Source: Bacteroidales bacterium (lineage in GTDB: Bacteria; Bacteroidota; Bacteroidia; Bacteroidales; F082). Taken from it: DNA of 47,835 bases. The stretch's first letter is position 1. The number at the start of each line of letters is the position of its first letter. The stretch is taken from contig JAFXMK010000048.1 of the NCBI GenBank assembly GCA_017530365.1, positions 1-47,835 of the forward strand, read 5' to 3'. The notes beneath the pieces were generated by a model. That model was not told the origin of the DNA. It worked only from the letters and a program-made list of their open reading frames with translations, and made no database searches. Positions 6,624 to 15,978 of the stretch are shown here, in pieces. The position numbers and the translations under genes are program-made.

Positions 6624-8107
6624 CCCCAACCATCATATTCACTGTATTTGTCATCTATACCGCTTTATTGTTTGTCATTGCGCATTTCACCTCACGCAAG
6701 TCGAACAACGATGCTTTTTTCAAGGGCAACCGCAAATCCCCTTGGTTTGTGGTGGCCTACGGCATGATCGGCGCCTCCTTGTCGGGTGTGACCTTCATGT
6801 CGGTGCCTGGCGGCGTTTATACGGGACAGTTTACCTACATGGGCATTGTGTTGGGCTATGTGATCGGCTATGCTGTCATCGCCTTGGTGCTGCTGCCTTT
6901 GTATTACAAGCTGAACCTCACCTCGATTTACTCCTATTTGGAGATGCGTTTCGGTGCGCATTCCGAGCGGACGGGAGCGGCGTTTTTCATCCTCTCGAGG
7001 CTGTTGGGATCGGCACTTCGGATGTATCTGGTGGTCTTCGTGCTTTATGAATATGTGTTCAAAGCCTGGGACATCCCGTTTTGGGTGCCAGCCGTGGTGT
7101 TCATCGTCATCATCCTGCTTTACACTTTCAGAGGCGGCATCAAGACCGTGGTATGGACCGACACCTTGCAGACCACTTTCCTGATTTTGGCGGCAGTGCT
7201 GACGGTGGTGTATATCACTAGAAACCTCGGCATGGGCATCGGCGACATCCTGAAGGCTTCCGAAGAGAACGGTTACACCAAGCTCTTTGAGACCGACTGG
7301 ACCCACAACAAGTTCTGGCTAAAGCAGATCTTGAGCGGTGCCTTCATCACCATCACGATGACCGGTTTGGACCAGGACATGATGCAGAAGAACCTCACTT
7401 GCAAGAACCTTCGGGATGCACAAAAAAACGTGATGACTTCCAGCGGGTTGTTCATTGTGGTGAACATCATCTTCCTAAGCTTAGGTGCTGCGTTGATCTA
7501 TTACGCACAGCAGACGGGATTTGCGCTGCCAGTCAACGACAGTGGGGTAGTGGTGAACGACAAGATCTTCCCATCAGTGGCTTTCTCCTTGAGTTCGTTC
7601 ACTGCCGTGGTCTTTGTGTTGGGTTTGGTGGCGGCAGGTTATTCCAGTGCCGATGGCACCTTGACGGCCTTGACCACCACCTTCTGTTTCGACTTCCTGC
7701 ATTTCGAGAAGAAAGGCTTCAGCGAGCAGCAAGTCACCAAATACCGGAAATGGATCCACGTGGCATTTGCCTTGCTTTACCTGTTGGTAATCATCCTGTT
7801 CAGGCCCTTCCATAACGAGTCGTTGATCGACAAGGTGTTCGACATTGCCGGCTTGACTTACGGGCCGTTGTTGGGCCTTTATACCTTTGGCTTGTTCGTT
7901 AAAAACCGTAGAGTGAACGACAAGGCAGTGCCGTTCATCGCCATAGCTTCGCCCATTATCAGCTACCTGTTAAAGGCCTATTCCGCCGAGTTGCTGTGGG
8001 GCTATCATTTCGGTTTTGAAATCCTGATTGTGAACGGCTTGTTGACGTTTGTCGGGTTGATGATGGCATCCCGCCCTGCTCGACAAAACGGTTCATTTAT
8101 TGGATAG
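6620..8107 (+). CDS. Sodium:solute symporter family (SSS) transporter
   Basis: 495 residues with about 13 membrane helices. SSS hallmarks are visible: the early GASLSGVTFMSVPG (unwound TM1 region), LTSIYSYLEMRFG after the third helix, and the late SSFTAVVFVLGLVAAGYSSADG segment that carries the Na2-site Ser residues. The substrate cannot be read from sequence; the family carries sugars, amino acids, vitamins and sialic acid. Translation is coupled to gmhB (start 6620 inside the gmhB stop). The link to heptose synthesis is only positional. Confidence 0.87.
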   Translation: MTPTIIFTVFVIYTALLFVIAHFTSRKSNNDAFFKGNRKSPWFVVAYGMIGASLSGVTFMSVPGGVYTGQFTYMGIVLGYVIGYAVIALVLLPLYYKLNLTSIYSYLEMRFGAHSERTGAAFFILSRLLGSALRMYLVVFVLYEYVFKAWDIPFWVPAVVFIVIILLYTFRGGIKTVVWTDTLQTTFLILAAVLTVVYITRNLGMGIGDILKASEENGYTKLFETDWTHNKFWLKQILSGAFITITMTGLDQDMMQKNLTCKNLRDAQKNVMTSSGLFIVVNIIFLSLGAALIYYAQQTGFALPVNDSGVVVNDKIFPSVAFSLSSFTAVVFVLGLVAAGYSSADGTLTALTTTFCFDFLHFEKKGFSEQQVTKYRKWIHVAFALLYLLVIILFRPFHNESLIDKVFDIAGLTYGPLLGLYTFGLFVKNRRVNDKAVPFIAIASPIISYLLKAYSAELLWGYHFGFEILIVNGLLTFVGLMMASRPARQNGSFIG

Positions 8108-8143
8108 AACCAGCGATAAGATGCCCCAAAAACTACTAGTAAC

Positions 8144-9580
8144 CTAATACTGATATGCTCCCAGATCGGGTGTGCCCGTGCGACTCTTACCCTCGATGTC
8201 GAATGGTACCTGTGTGGCGATAAGTGGACTGCCGGCACCGACAGCAGGGGAGAGTGCGTCGCTCAGATGCATGTCGAAAGTCCGATAGTTTACAAACATG
8301 GGATCCTGGTTGAAGAGACAGCTGCTGAAACCTGGATCGTCGTTGCTATAGACCTCGGTCTTGAGCAGGCAATGATCGAAAAGATAGGTGGTATCGACCT
8401 CTTTGGCGCTGAATTTTGCACCAAATTCCTCCGTCAAAGCGCCATAGACGATGCTGTTGCCCATCTCGAAATGGAAGGGGAACTCGTATAACTCGCCATC
8501 CTGCTCGGCGGAGTTCGAGAAGAACAACGATGCGGTGGAGCGCCCGTCCTGCCACCAATAATTGCCGATGGTGGAATGCCTGACAAGATAATCGCCACCC
8601 AACTGCACCTCAAAGGCATAATGCTTGCAGTTGTCGATCACCATGTTGTTCGCTTCGATGGCAAAAGCCCTGGCTAAGATACCCCAACCCATGTGATTCT
8701 CGATCACCGTGTTGTTGATGCGCAAGGCACTCTGTGTGCCTTTGAGGAACGACTCGGCATGGATGCCGATGAAACCGTTCCGGATGATGGCGTGGTTGAA
8801 GATATTGTCGGCCCCGGGACGCCCGTCCATGATCCAGATGCGATCCCACTGGCCAGGCTGGTCCTTGAAGAAAGGCTCCAGCCGGTCGCCTTCGATGATC
8901 ACGGGATTCTCAGCTGTTCCGTCGATGATCAATTGTCCGTCACTCCACGACCAGAGGCCACCGCCACTATGCACATAGATATGCGTGCCTTCGTGGATGT
9001 GCAAGGTGCCATACGAATTGATCAGGGCATAGCCATAAACAACGTAAGGCAACTCGTTGGTCCAATGCGTCGTCTCCAGACTGTCGGCCACGATCTTGAA
9101 CGGCGGGAAACCCGTTATCGACTGGTCTGCAACGATATAACGCGCATTCTGGCCCCAGGCCACCAACTTCACCATCTGGGTGTTCCCATTCGTGACAAAC
9201 AGGATGCTGTCCTCCACAACAAAAGGCGTGGTGCGGTCGTCGGGATCAATCGTCACATTCATAAAGGTGTAAATGCTGTCGTTGGCCGGGACAACCTTGT
9301 CGTGAAACTCCGTACCGATCTCGCCATCGAAATTGATTTTGAAGCGCGAAGCCTCACCGCCCATGAGACGTATTTCACTGATGTTGAGATCGTCGTGATA
9401 GGGGTTGTATATCTTCAGGTGATGCGTGGAAGAGCCCAGCGTGGTAAAGACCGTGTCGAACAAGACGGTATCGACAGAAAAAACGAGCTTATGGCTGGGG
9501 TCGTTGCTGATGCTGTTCTCCTTACGGCAAGCCGCAAAAGCAAGCACAACACAACATATCAGGATGGAAAATTTCTTCAT
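8144..9580 (-). CDS. Lipoprotein with right-handed beta-helix repeats
   Basis: 478 residues with a lipoprotein signal (residues 1-17, lipobox AFAAC). An N-terminal beta-rich region (about 30-150) is followed by irregular repeats of the parallel beta-helix type (GTLHIHEGTHIYVHSGGG, IRNGFIGIHAE, RINNTVIENHMGWGI, NMVIDNCKHYAFEVQLGG). It ends with SPAVGAGSP...DLGAYQY, the end motif common in Bacteroidota beta-helix proteins. Likely an outer-membrane-anchored surface protein; polysaccharide binding or lysis is possible, but no catalytic motif is recognised. Own promoter at 9597-9604, divergent from the next gene. Confidence 0.8.
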   Translation of the reverse strand: MKKFSILICCVVLAFAACRKENSISNDPSHKLVFSVDTVLFDTVFTTLGSSTHHLKIYNPYHDDLNISEIRLMGGEASRFKINFDGEIGTEFHDKVVPANDSIYTFMNVTIDPDDRTTPFVVEDSILFVTNGNTQMVKLVAWGQNARYIVADQSITGFPPFKIVADSLETTHWTNELPYVVYGYALINSYGTLHIHEGTHIYVHSGGGLWSWSDGQLIIDGTAENPVIIEGDRLEPFFKDQPGQWDRIWIMDGRPGADNIFNHAIIRNGFIGIHAESFLKGTQSALRINNTVIENHMGWGILARAFAIEANNMVIDNCKHYAFEVQLGGDYLVRHSTIGNYWWQDGRSTASLFFSNSAEQDGELYEFPFHFEMGNSIVYGALTEEFGAKFSAKEVDTTYLFDHCLLKTEVYSNDDPGFSSCLFNQDPMFVNYRTFDMHLSDALSPAVGAGSPLIATQVPFDIEGKSRTGTPDLGAYQY

Positions 9581-9596
9581 GAAACAAAATTTGGTA

Positions 9597-9604
9597 CAAA
9601 ATTA
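9597..9604 (-). promoter_or_regulatory. -7 box for the beta-helix lipoprotein
   Basis: TAATTTTG on the minus strand, 16 bases before the ATG at 9580. Confidence 0.65.
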
Positions 9605-9636
9605 GCTATTTTTGGCTTACTTGGTATAATATTAAC

Positions 9637-9644
9637 TATCTTTG
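9637..9644 (+). promoter_or_regulatory. -7 box for the outer-membrane barrel gene
   Basis: TATCTTTG, 18 bases before the ATG at 9663. It excludes the upstream start at 9642. Confidence 0.7.
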
Positions 9645-9662
9645 CTTCAAAATAGTATTGTC

Positions 9663-10214
9663 ATGAAAAGAATTGTCACGATCGCAACACTCGCATTGCT
9701 CATGGGGATCCTGCCGATGACCGCCCAAGCCCAAACATGGGGCGCTCCTGATTACATGAAAGGCAAACTGGTGACAGGAGGCCAGATAGGAGCAGGGTTT
9801 TCTGGCAACACCCTCCACCTCGGAATTGCTCCTCAACTGGGCTTTCGACCGATAAGAAGCCTGGAAGTCGGCATCCGCCTCGGATACGATCTGGATTATC
9901 ATTTCCGTAGCTATTATAACCCTTACAGCGTATGCTATCATTATTTCTCAGGAGCCGTATATGCCAACTATGAGATTTTCAGAGGTATTTACGTCCATGC
10001 GGAAGATGAGGAGCTCTGCTGCCTGGTCAGAGGCCATGCCGATTGGTTCAATACCGTCTTTGCAGGCGTGGGTTACCGGCATTATTACAACACTTCATAC
10101 GTGTATTATGCCTTCCTTCTCAATCTTTCGTGGATCTTCAACGATTATGGCTATGCTACAAGTCCATACGCCAGCCCATACGTTGTCAGAATGGGCTATT
10201 GCTGGACATTATAG
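9663..10214 (+). CDS. Small outer-membrane beta-barrel protein
   Basis: 183 residues with a cleavable signal peptide (about 1-23, ending MTAQAQ). The mature part alternates polar and aromatic residues in short strands ([50 protein letters not shown]) and ends with an aromatic-flanked strand ([10 protein letters not shown]), as expected for a small outer-membrane barrel of the OmpA-like or PorT-like class. No enzymatic motif. smpB begins 11 bases downstream and may be cotranscribed. Confidence 0.72.
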   Translation: MKRIVTIATLALLMGILPMTAQAQTWGAPDYMKGKLVTGGQIGAGFSGNTLHLGIAPQLGFRPIRSLEVGIRLGYDLDYHFRSYYNPYSVCYHYFSGAVYANYEIFRGIYVHAEDEELCCLVRGHADWFNTVFAGVGYRHYYNTSYVYYAFLLNLSWIFNDYGYATSPYASPYVVRMGYCWTL

Positions 10215-10225
10215 GACGAATCAAA

Positions 10226-10693
10226 ATGGATAAGAAATCTAGCAACAACAATATCAATATCAAAAACAAACGCGCCGAACATGAGTATTTCCTGATGGAA
10301 ACGCTCACTGCCGGCATTGTCCTTACTGGCACTGAAATCAAGTCGATCCGCAACGGCAAAGCCAGCTTGGCTGAATCCTATTGCACCTATAAAGGAGATG
10401 AACTGTTTGTGGTAGGCATGCACATCGCTGAATACGACAAAGGCACCTACAACAACCACGATCCCAAACGCGACCGCAAGCTGCTGCTCACCGAACGCGA
10501 ACTGCGCAAATTGAAGACCAAAGTCCAAGAGAAAGGCTTGACCATCATCCCAGTGCTGCTTTTCATCAATGAGAAGGGCCTGGCCAAACTCAACATCGCC
10601 TTGGCACGAGGCAAGCATTATTACGACAAGCGCGAATCCTTGAAGAGCAAGGACTCTAAACGCGACGTGGAAAAACAAATCAAAGGATATTGA
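10226..10693 (+). CDS. smpB: SsrA-binding protein SmpB
   Basis: 155 residues, normal SmpB length. It binds tmRNA and delivers it to stalled ribosomes for trans-translation. Conserved blocks are visible: NKRAEHEYF at the start of the OB fold, [44 protein letters not shown], and the basic C-terminal tail [21 protein letters not shown] that enters the mRNA channel. The ATG at 10226 gives the standard N-terminus; the frame reading back to 10043 overlaps the barrel gene and is not real. No tmRNA gene was seen in the window. Confidence 0.95.
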   Translation: MDKKSSNNNINIKNKRAEHEYFLMETLTAGIVLTGTEIKSIRNGKASLAESYCTYKGDELFVVGMHIAEYDKGTYNNHDPKRDRKLLLTERELRKLKTKVQEKGLTIIPVLLFINEKGLAKLNIALARGKHYYDKRESLKSKDSKRDVEKQIKGY

Positions 10694-10714
10694 GCCCGAA
10701 ACAAACTTTTTTTG

Positions 10715-10722
10715 TACTTTTG
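10715..10722 (+). promoter_or_regulatory. -7 box for the poly-Asn lipoprotein
   Basis: TACTTTTG, 15 bases before the ATG at 10738. Confidence 0.7.
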
Positions 10723-10737
10723 CAAAAAATCCTGAAC

Positions 10738-11127
10738 ATGAAAAGATTTTTGATGATAGCGGCATTGTCGGTCCTGTTGATAGGCCTCGGTTCCTGTCAG
10801 AAAAACAAGTACTGTCAATGCTACGCCTACGTTGAAGGCGAGGACATCTCTTTAGGTGAAGACCTTGATGTAGGTGCCATGACGGAAGAGCAGATTGAGG
10901 CTTGGGACGCACGCGACAACTATAACCTTTACATCATCGAACACGGCAACTGCAGCGACAAGGCAAGAGAGATTACCGGATGGGGACAGGTGACCTGTAG
11001 GGAAGTGGATCCTAAAGATCCCGAAGGCACTTGGTATGAGAGGTTGTTCAACCAATTGTTCGGCGGCAGTAACAACAACAATAATAATAACAACAATAAC
11101 AACTCCGGAAACGGCGGGAAACCGTGA
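10738..11127 (+). CDS. Small lipoprotein with poly-Asn tail
   Basis: 129 residues with a lipoprotein signal (lipobox GLGSC, about residue 20). The mature part is short and acidic with several Cys (KYCQCYAY, NCSDKA, VTCREVD) and no known domain. The C-terminus is a run of 11 Asn, encoded by a mixed AAC/AAT triplet tract (about 11071-11103), then SGNGGKP. The tract is a trinucleotide microsatellite and could vary in length in frame. The stop overlaps the GTG start of the next gene (GTGA), so the two are translationally coupled. Function unknown. Confidence 0.75.
   Translation: MKRFLMIAALSVLLIGLGSCQKNKYCQCYAYVEGEDISLGEDLDVGAMTEEQIEAWDARDNYNLYIIEHGNCSDKAREITGWGQVTCREVDPKDPEGTWYERLFNQLFGGSNNNNNNNNNNNSGNGGKP
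11071..11103 (+). repeat. AAC/AAT trinucleotide tract
   Basis: Eleven consecutive Asn codons (mix of AAC and AAT) in the 3' end of the lipoprotein gene. Triplet length keeps the frame. Confidence 0.85.
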
Positions 11128-12026
11128 GTAAAATCTTGAAAATCCTGCTCGGGATCCTGTTCATCGTCTCGGCCATCCTGAAGATCGCCGACATGGACAA
11201 GTTCGAGATTTATATCTACAGCTACCATTTCTTTAGTCTCAACATCTCATTCTTGGTTGCCAGAGCTGCCATCATTGCGGAATTGGTGTTGGGTATCGGT
11301 CTGGTCTCCAACTGCTTCCATAAATTGATGTGGTGGGGCAGTGTGTTGATGCTCCTCGGCTATACTGGCTTGCTTGCTTACGCCTTGGCATTGGGCCGGA
11401 CCGACAACTGCCATTGTTTTGGCGACTACCTGCAATTCAACCCATGGCAATCCATTATCAAGAATGGGGTACTGTTAGGCCTTTTCGCACTGGTTTACAA
11501 AGTAAAAGGATGGCGCTTCAAACGCGATTGGTTAGCCCTGGCTGGAGTGGTGGTGGTCTGTTGCGTCGCAGTTTTCATTGTTTCGCCACCCGACAATTAC
11601 ACTCCTTCGTACAACGACAGCCATGACCTGCAAGTGGAGCTTTTCAATCATGCCTTACAAGATCCGCCTTTGGACACTCTTAAACTTCAAGAAGGGAAGA
11701 AGGTGGTCGGCATCTTTTCAACGGGATGCGAGTATTGCAAGTTGGCTGCCCAGAAGCTGAGTCTGATGCAATCGTATTACGGCTTCCCCAAAGAGGATGT
11801 CCTGTACATTTTCATGGGAACGGAGGAAGGCGTGGAGCAATTCTTCAGCACTTCCGAATCGACACGTTATCCGTATGTAGTCTATGATGACGTGAAACGG
11901 TTGCTGAAGGTCAACAACGGCATTTTCCCGATCCTCGTGATGCTCGAAGATGGCCATCTGGTTCATGAATACGGGCTTCGGAACATGAGGGAAGAGGACA
12001 TAAAACTTTTTTTTCAAGAGAAATAA
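11124..12026 (+). CDS. MauE/DoxX-like membrane domain fused to a thioredoxin-like domain
   Basis: 300 residues. The N-terminal half (1-150) has four to five membrane helices in the MauE/DoxX arrangement, with the redox-type Cys pair DNCHCFGDY (about residues 93-96) facing a membrane edge. The C-terminal half (about 180-300) is thioredoxin-like, with active site GCEYC (CxxC) and a cis-Pro region (NGIFPILVML). The layout suggests a disulfide or electron relay between membrane and periplasm. It starts with GTG at 11124, inside the stop of the poly-Asn, Cys-containing lipoprotein, which may be its partner (inference). Confidence 0.8.
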   Translation: MSKILKILLGILFIVSAILKIADMDKFEIYIYSYHFFSLNISFLVARAAIIAELVLGIGLVSNCFHKLMWWGSVLMLLGYTGLLAYALALGRTDNCHCFGDYLQFNPWQSIIKNGVLLGLFALVYKVKGWRFKRDWLALAGVVVVCCVAVFIVSPPDNYTPSYNDSHDLQVELFNHALQDPPLDTLKLQEGKKVVGIFSTGCEYCKLAAQKLSLMQSYYGFPKEDVLYIFMGTEEGVEQFFSTSESTRYPYVVYDDVKRLLKVNNGIFPILVMLEDGHLVHEYGLRNMREEDIKLFFQEK

Positions 12027-12046
12027 AAAGCTATCCTAGAATACAT

Positions 12047-12054
12047 TAAATTTG
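12047..12054 (+). promoter_or_regulatory. -7 box for the UPF0371 gene
   Basis: TAAATTTG, only 9 bases before the ATG at 12064. The transcript must be almost leaderless, and a start at 12052 is excluded. Confidence 0.7.
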
Positions 12055-12063
12055 CAATCCGTT

Positions 12064-13527
12064 ATGAAAAACGGTTTTGACAACGAGAAGTATCTGAAGA
12101 TACAGTCCGAACACATCCGCGAGCGGATCGGACAGTTCGGCAACAAGCTTTACCTGGAACTGGGGGGTAAGCTCTTTGATGACCATCACGCCAGTCGTGT
12201 GTTACCCGGTTTCCAACCCGACAGCAAGCTACGCATGCTTCAAAACCTCAGCGACAGTGCCGAGATCATCATCGTCATCAGCGCTACCGACATTGAGAAG
12301 AACAAGATCCGCAACGACCTTGGCATCACCTACGATGTGGATGTGCTAAGACTGCGCAACGAGTTTATGAAACGCGGTTTCCTGGTGAGCGGCGTGGTCA
12401 TCACCCATTTTAACGGTCAAAGCAGTGCGGCGGCCTTCCACAACCGTCTGGAGCATCTCGGCATCAAAGCCTATTATCATTACCTCATCGACGGCTATCC
12501 GCACAACGTGGCGTTGATCGACTCCGACGAGGGCTTTGGCAAGAACGACTACGTGGAGACCACCAGGCCGTTGGTCATCGTCACGGCTCCCGGTCCCGGC
12601 AGCGGCAAGATGGCCGTGTGCCTCAGCCAGCTTTACAATGAGCAGAAACGTGGCATCAACGCCGGCTATGCCAAGTTCGAGACCTTCCCGGTATGGAGCT
12701 TGCCACTGAAGCACCCCGTCAACATGGCTTACGAGGCCGCTACCGCCGACCTCAACGACGTGAACATGATCGACCCGTTCCATCTGGATGCCTACGGCAA
12801 GATCGCCGTCAACTATAACCGCGACATCGAGATCTTCCCCGTGCTGAATGCCCTATTTGAAGGCATCTTCGGCAAGTGTCCCTACAAGTCGCCTACCGAC
12901 ATGGGGGTGAACATGGTTGGGTTCTGCATCAGCGACGACGAGGTGTGCTGCAAGGCCGCCAAAGACGAGATCATACGCCGTTATTTCACCGCCTTGAACA
13001 CCATGGCCGAAGGTGGCTGCAACGAGAGCGAGGTCAAGAAGATCAAGGTGCTGCTCAACCAAGCTAAGATCACCGTCGAGGACCGCAAGTGCGTCGTCGC
13101 CGCCAGGGAGCGCAAGGAGAGGAGCGGGGTGGACTGCTCTGCCATCGAGCTCGCCGACGGCACCATCATCACGGCTGAGACCAGCTCGCTGTTAGGACCC
13201 AGCGCCGCCTTGATCCTCAATGCCACGAAATACCTGGCCGGCATCGACCACGACCTGAAGCTCATTCCGCAATACATGATCGAACCCATTCAGAAGACGA
13301 AGGTCGATTATCTCAGAGGCAACAATCCCCGGCTCCATACCGACGAGGTGCTGATCGCCCTTTCGGTGCTCAGTCCCGAAAACGAAAACTGCAGGAGAGC
13401 TTTGGAAGTCCTCCCGCAGTTTGAAGGTTGTCAGGTGCATTCCACCGTGATGCTCAGCGAGGTCGATCGCAAGATCTTCAGCAAGCTCAAGGTGGGGCTG
13501 ACCTGTGATCCGGTGAGAAAGAAATGA
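12064..13527 (+). CDS. UPF0371/DUF1846 family protein
   Basis: 487 residues, the usual length of this conserved bacterial family, whose biochemical role is not established to my knowledge. The N-terminal FDNEKYLKIQSEHIRERI block is diagnostic. A P-loop-like glycine-rich segment, VTAPGPGSGKMAVCLSQLY (about 177-195), suggests nucleotide or phosphate binding, and the region TEDGxx-like SSLLGPSAALILNATK near 380 is conserved in the family. Transcribed alone, with a very short leader; convergent with the sugar permease gene 9 bases downstream. Confidence 0.88.
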   Translation: MKNGFDNEKYLKIQSEHIRERIGQFGNKLYLELGGKLFDDHHASRVLPGFQPDSKLRMLQNLSDSAEIIIVISATDIEKNKIRNDLGITYDVDVLRLRNEFMKRGFLVSGVVITHFNGQSSAAAFHNRLEHLGIKAYYHYLIDGYPHNVALIDSDEGFGKNDYVETTRPLVIVTAPGPGSGKMAVCLSQLYNEQKRGINAGYAKFETFPVWSLPLKHPVNMAYEAATADLNDVNMIDPFHLDAYGKIAVNYNRDIEIFPVLNALFEGIFGKCPYKSPTDMGVNMVGFCISDDEVCCKAAKDEIIRRYFTALNTMAEGGCNESEVKKIKVLLNQAKITVEDRKCVVAARERKERSGVDCSAIELADGTIITAETSSLLGPSAALILNATKYLAGIDHDLKLIPQYMIEPIQKTKVDYLRGNNPRLHTDEVLIALSVLSPENENCRRALEVLPQFEGCQVHSTVMLSEVDRKIFSKLKVGLTCDPVRKK

Positions 13528-13536
13528 TTCGCCGTT

Positions 13537-14829
13537 TTAATCGACCTTAATGTCTTTGTTAACGTTCTTGGAACCCCAGATGGCGTAGAACAACAGGAAG
13601 GCCAGTCCGACGACGATCACCCAGTAGCTTTGGAGGTAACCCGTACCGCCTAGACCATCGACGATGGCATTCTGGAGCAGAGGCAGGATGCCGCCACCGC
13701 AGACCAAAGCCATGAAGATGCCGGAGGCTTTCTCGGTGTATTTGCCCAATCCTTCAACAGCGAGGTTGAAGATGCCACCCCACATCACTGAAGTGCAAAG
13801 TCCGATGCAGACCAGGAAGGCAGCATTGAGCGGGATGCTTTCCATACCGAAGCCATGTGCACCGTTGAAAGCGGGGAACTTCACCATGGTCTGAGGTCCG
13901 AACATGGCCAACAGCGTCAGTACGATGCCGACCAGCGACACCACGGTAAGCATGGCCTTGGCGGACACCTTGTTACCGATGATACCACCGATCAGACGAC
14001 CGACCAGCATCAGGAACCAATAGGTGGCAGCCACGGAGCCAGCCACAGCTTCAGCATTGACGCCAGCACCCAACACGTTCAGTTCGGGATTCTGGAGCCA
14101 TTTGTTCAAGACGTTCGGGATGCCGACTTCCACGCCCACATAGATAAAGATGGCGATGGCACCCAACACGAAGTGACGGAAAGCCATGGGGCCTTTGCCT
14201 TTTTCGACCTGCGAGACGGCTTCCTGTTTCTGCTCGTTCTCAGGGATCTTGGTAAGCAAGATGACGAGGAAGGCGAAGGCGAAGATGCCCAAGGCGGTGT
14301 ACATCAACGGGAACACGTCGCTGATCTTGGCGTCCATGATGCTGGGGATCAGCAATCCCGTGATGATGATGACGGCCGTGCCGCACAAGGAGTTGAAGGT
14401 GCCGCCGATTTGGATCAGCTGGTTGCCTTTGTTGCCGCCGCCGCCCAGCTTGTTCAGCATCGGGTTGACGACCGTGTTGAGCAGGCACATGCTGAAGCCA
14501 GCCACAAAAGCGCCAAGGAGATAGATGCCGAAGCTTCCGAAGACACCGGAAAGGGTCTGGATGCCGACACCGACAAAGCCGACGATGACAGCGATCAAAG
14601 CCGTCTTCTTGTAGCCCCTTTTCTGCAAGAGGTTACCGGCAGGGATGCCCATTACGGCATATGCGATGAAGTTGGCGAAAACGCCCAAGGTACCTTGCCA
14701 GTTCGGGATGTTGAACTGGTTCTTAAGGATGTCGCCCATCGGAGATGCCAAGTTGGTCACGAAGGAAATCATGCCAAAAAGCAGGATCATCACGATGATA
14801 GGGATGGTGTAGTTTTTTTTGTTTTCCAT
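13537..14829 (-). CDS. FucP/GluP-type MFS sugar permease
   Basis: 430 residues, 12 membrane helices of the major facilitator superfamily, closest in layout to the fucose/glucose/galactose:H+ symporter group. Visible motifs include GIPAGNLLQKRGYKK after the second helix and VGRLIGGIIGNKVSAK after the eighth, the two pseudo-symmetric MFS loop signatures. It is the last gene of the operon galK - nucleotidyltransferase - galM - permease, 6 bases after galM, which points to galactose (or glucose/galactose) uptake across the inner membrane. Confidence 0.87.
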   Translation of the reverse strand: MENKKNYTIPIIVMILLFGMISFVTNLASPMGDILKNQFNIPNWQGTLGVFANFIAYAVMGIPAGNLLQKRGYKKTALIAVIVGFVGVGIQTLSGVFGSFGIYLLGAFVAGFSMCLLNTVVNPMLNKLGGGGNKGNQLIQIGGTFNSLCGTAVIIITGLLIPSIMDAKISDVFPLMYTALGIFAFAFLVILLTKIPENEQKQEAVSQVEKGKGPMAFRHFVLGAIAIFIYVGVEVGIPNVLNKWLQNPELNVLGAGVNAEAVAGSVAATYWFLMLVGRLIGGIIGNKVSAKAMLTVVSLVGIVLTLLAMFGPQTMVKFPAFNGAHGFGMESIPLNAAFLVCIGLCTSVMWGGIFNLAVEGLGKYTEKASGIFMALVCGGGILPLLQNAIVDGLGGTGYLQSYWVIVVGLAFLLFYAIWGSKNVNKDIKVD

Positions 14830-14835
14830 TTTTAG

Positions 14836-15888
14836 TCAGTTTATAAATTTGAAGATGATAATCTCTTTGTATTCGTCGCCAGCACGTAAGAAGGTGTTGG
14901 GGAAGTTGGGCTTGTTAGGCGAGTCGGGGAGGGCTTGACACTCCAAGGCGACGCCTGAATAGTCCTCATAGACATGGCCATTCTTGCCTTTGGGGCAGCC
15001 ACTGAGCCAGTTGCCAGTATAGACCTGCACGCCAGGTTGCGTGGTGTAGATCTTCACCATACGGCCAGACCCTTCATGGGATAGTTCGGCTGCCAGACAA
15101 AGCTTGTCCTTGGCGATGCCGTCGATGACCCAGCAGCTATCGTAGCCTTTGCCGTTGATCAAGTCCGGGAAGGGCTTTTTGATGTCTTGGCCGATGAGCT
15201 TGCCTTCGGTGAAATCCATCGGCGTATCGGCCACGGGAGCCATCTCACCTGTGGTGATCAGTTCGTTGGTGGCAGGAAGGAAACGCGAGGCGTTCAACTT
15301 CAACTTATGGTCAAGGATGTCACCATTGCCTTCGCCTTTTAAATTAAAGTAGGTATGATTGGTGAGGTTCACGATGGTCGTATCCGACGAATAGGCGCAG
15401 AGCCGGATGTTCAGCTCGTTTTCATCGTTGAGCGTGTAATACACCTTGGCCACCAACTCGGCTGGATAGCCCGCCTCGCCGTCAGCGCTGAGGTAGGTGA
15501 ACACCACGCTTTCACCGCTGATACGGCTGGCCCATTTCTGGTTGGCAAAACCGATGTTGCCACCATGGAGGTGGTGCTTGCCGTCACCGGTATTAATCTC
15601 TAGTTGGTATTCCTTGTCGTCGATCTTGAAACGGCCATTGGCGATGCGGTTGGCGAAGCGACCTGGGACCTTGCCGGCACAGGGACCATCGCCATAGTAA
15701 TCCGACGCGTTGGGGTAGCCCAGCACAATGTCGTCCAAATGGCCGTTACGGTCAGGCGTCATGATGCTGACGATGCCTGCGCCGATGTCGCTCAGCTGCA
15801 CCTTGATGCCGTTGGTGTTGGTCAAGGTATAGAGCTTGATGTCTTTGCCGTCAGGGGTTTTGCCCCAGACTTTCACGTCGATGTTCAT
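14836..15888 (-). CDS. galM: Aldose 1-epimerase (mutarotase)
   Basis: 350 residues. Interconverts alpha and beta anomers of galactose and glucose so that galactokinase receives the alpha form. Visible features: NTNGIKVQLSDIGAGIVSI at the start of the beta-sandwich, GRFANRIANGRFKID, the catalytic His in TNHTYFNLKGEGNGDILDH, and the catalytic Glu near the C-terminus in the VALECQALPDSPNKPNFPN block. No signal peptide, so cytoplasmic. In the gal operon between the nucleotidyltransferase and the permease. Confidence 0.93.
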   Translation of the reverse strand: MNIDVKVWGKTPDGKDIKLYTLTNTNGIKVQLSDIGAGIVSIMTPDRNGHLDDIVLGYPNASDYYGDGPCAGKVPGRFANRIANGRFKIDDKEYQLEINTGDGKHHLHGGNIGFANQKWASRISGESVVFTYLSADGEAGYPAELVAKVYYTLNDENELNIRLCAYSSDTTIVNLTNHTYFNLKGEGNGDILDHKLKLNASRFLPATNELITTGEMAPVADTPMDFTEGKLIGQDIKKPFPDLINGKGYDSCWVIDGIAKDKLCLAAELSHEGSGRMVKIYTTQPGVQVYTGNWLSGCPKGKNGHVYEDYSGVALECQALPDSPNKPNFPNTFLRAGDEYKEIIIFKFIN

Positions 15889-15901
15889 AGTTCAGGTATT
15901 T

Positions 15902-15970
15902 GACTCGGGACTCGAGACACGGGACACGGGACTGCGGGACACGCGTCTCGAAGTCTCGTGTCTCGAGTCC
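15902..15970. repeat. Heptamer array forming an 18-bp hairpin (gal operon)
   Basis: Seven-base units GACTCGG, GACTCGA, GACACGG, GACACGG, GACTGCG run from 15902. They are followed by the inverted units CGTCTCG, AAGTCTC, GTGTCTC, GAGTCC to 15970. Arms 15908-15925 and 15953-15970 pair over 18 bp with one G-U. It lies in the 90-base gap of the gal operon, 8 bases after the nucleotidyltransferase stop. Confidence 0.8.
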
Positions 15971-15978
15971 ATTAACAC

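Noticed and set aside
13855-14835. A 326-codon plus-strand frame opposite the permease gene
   Set aside because: Low-complexity Asp/His/Gln/Ala antisense of a membrane protein gene.
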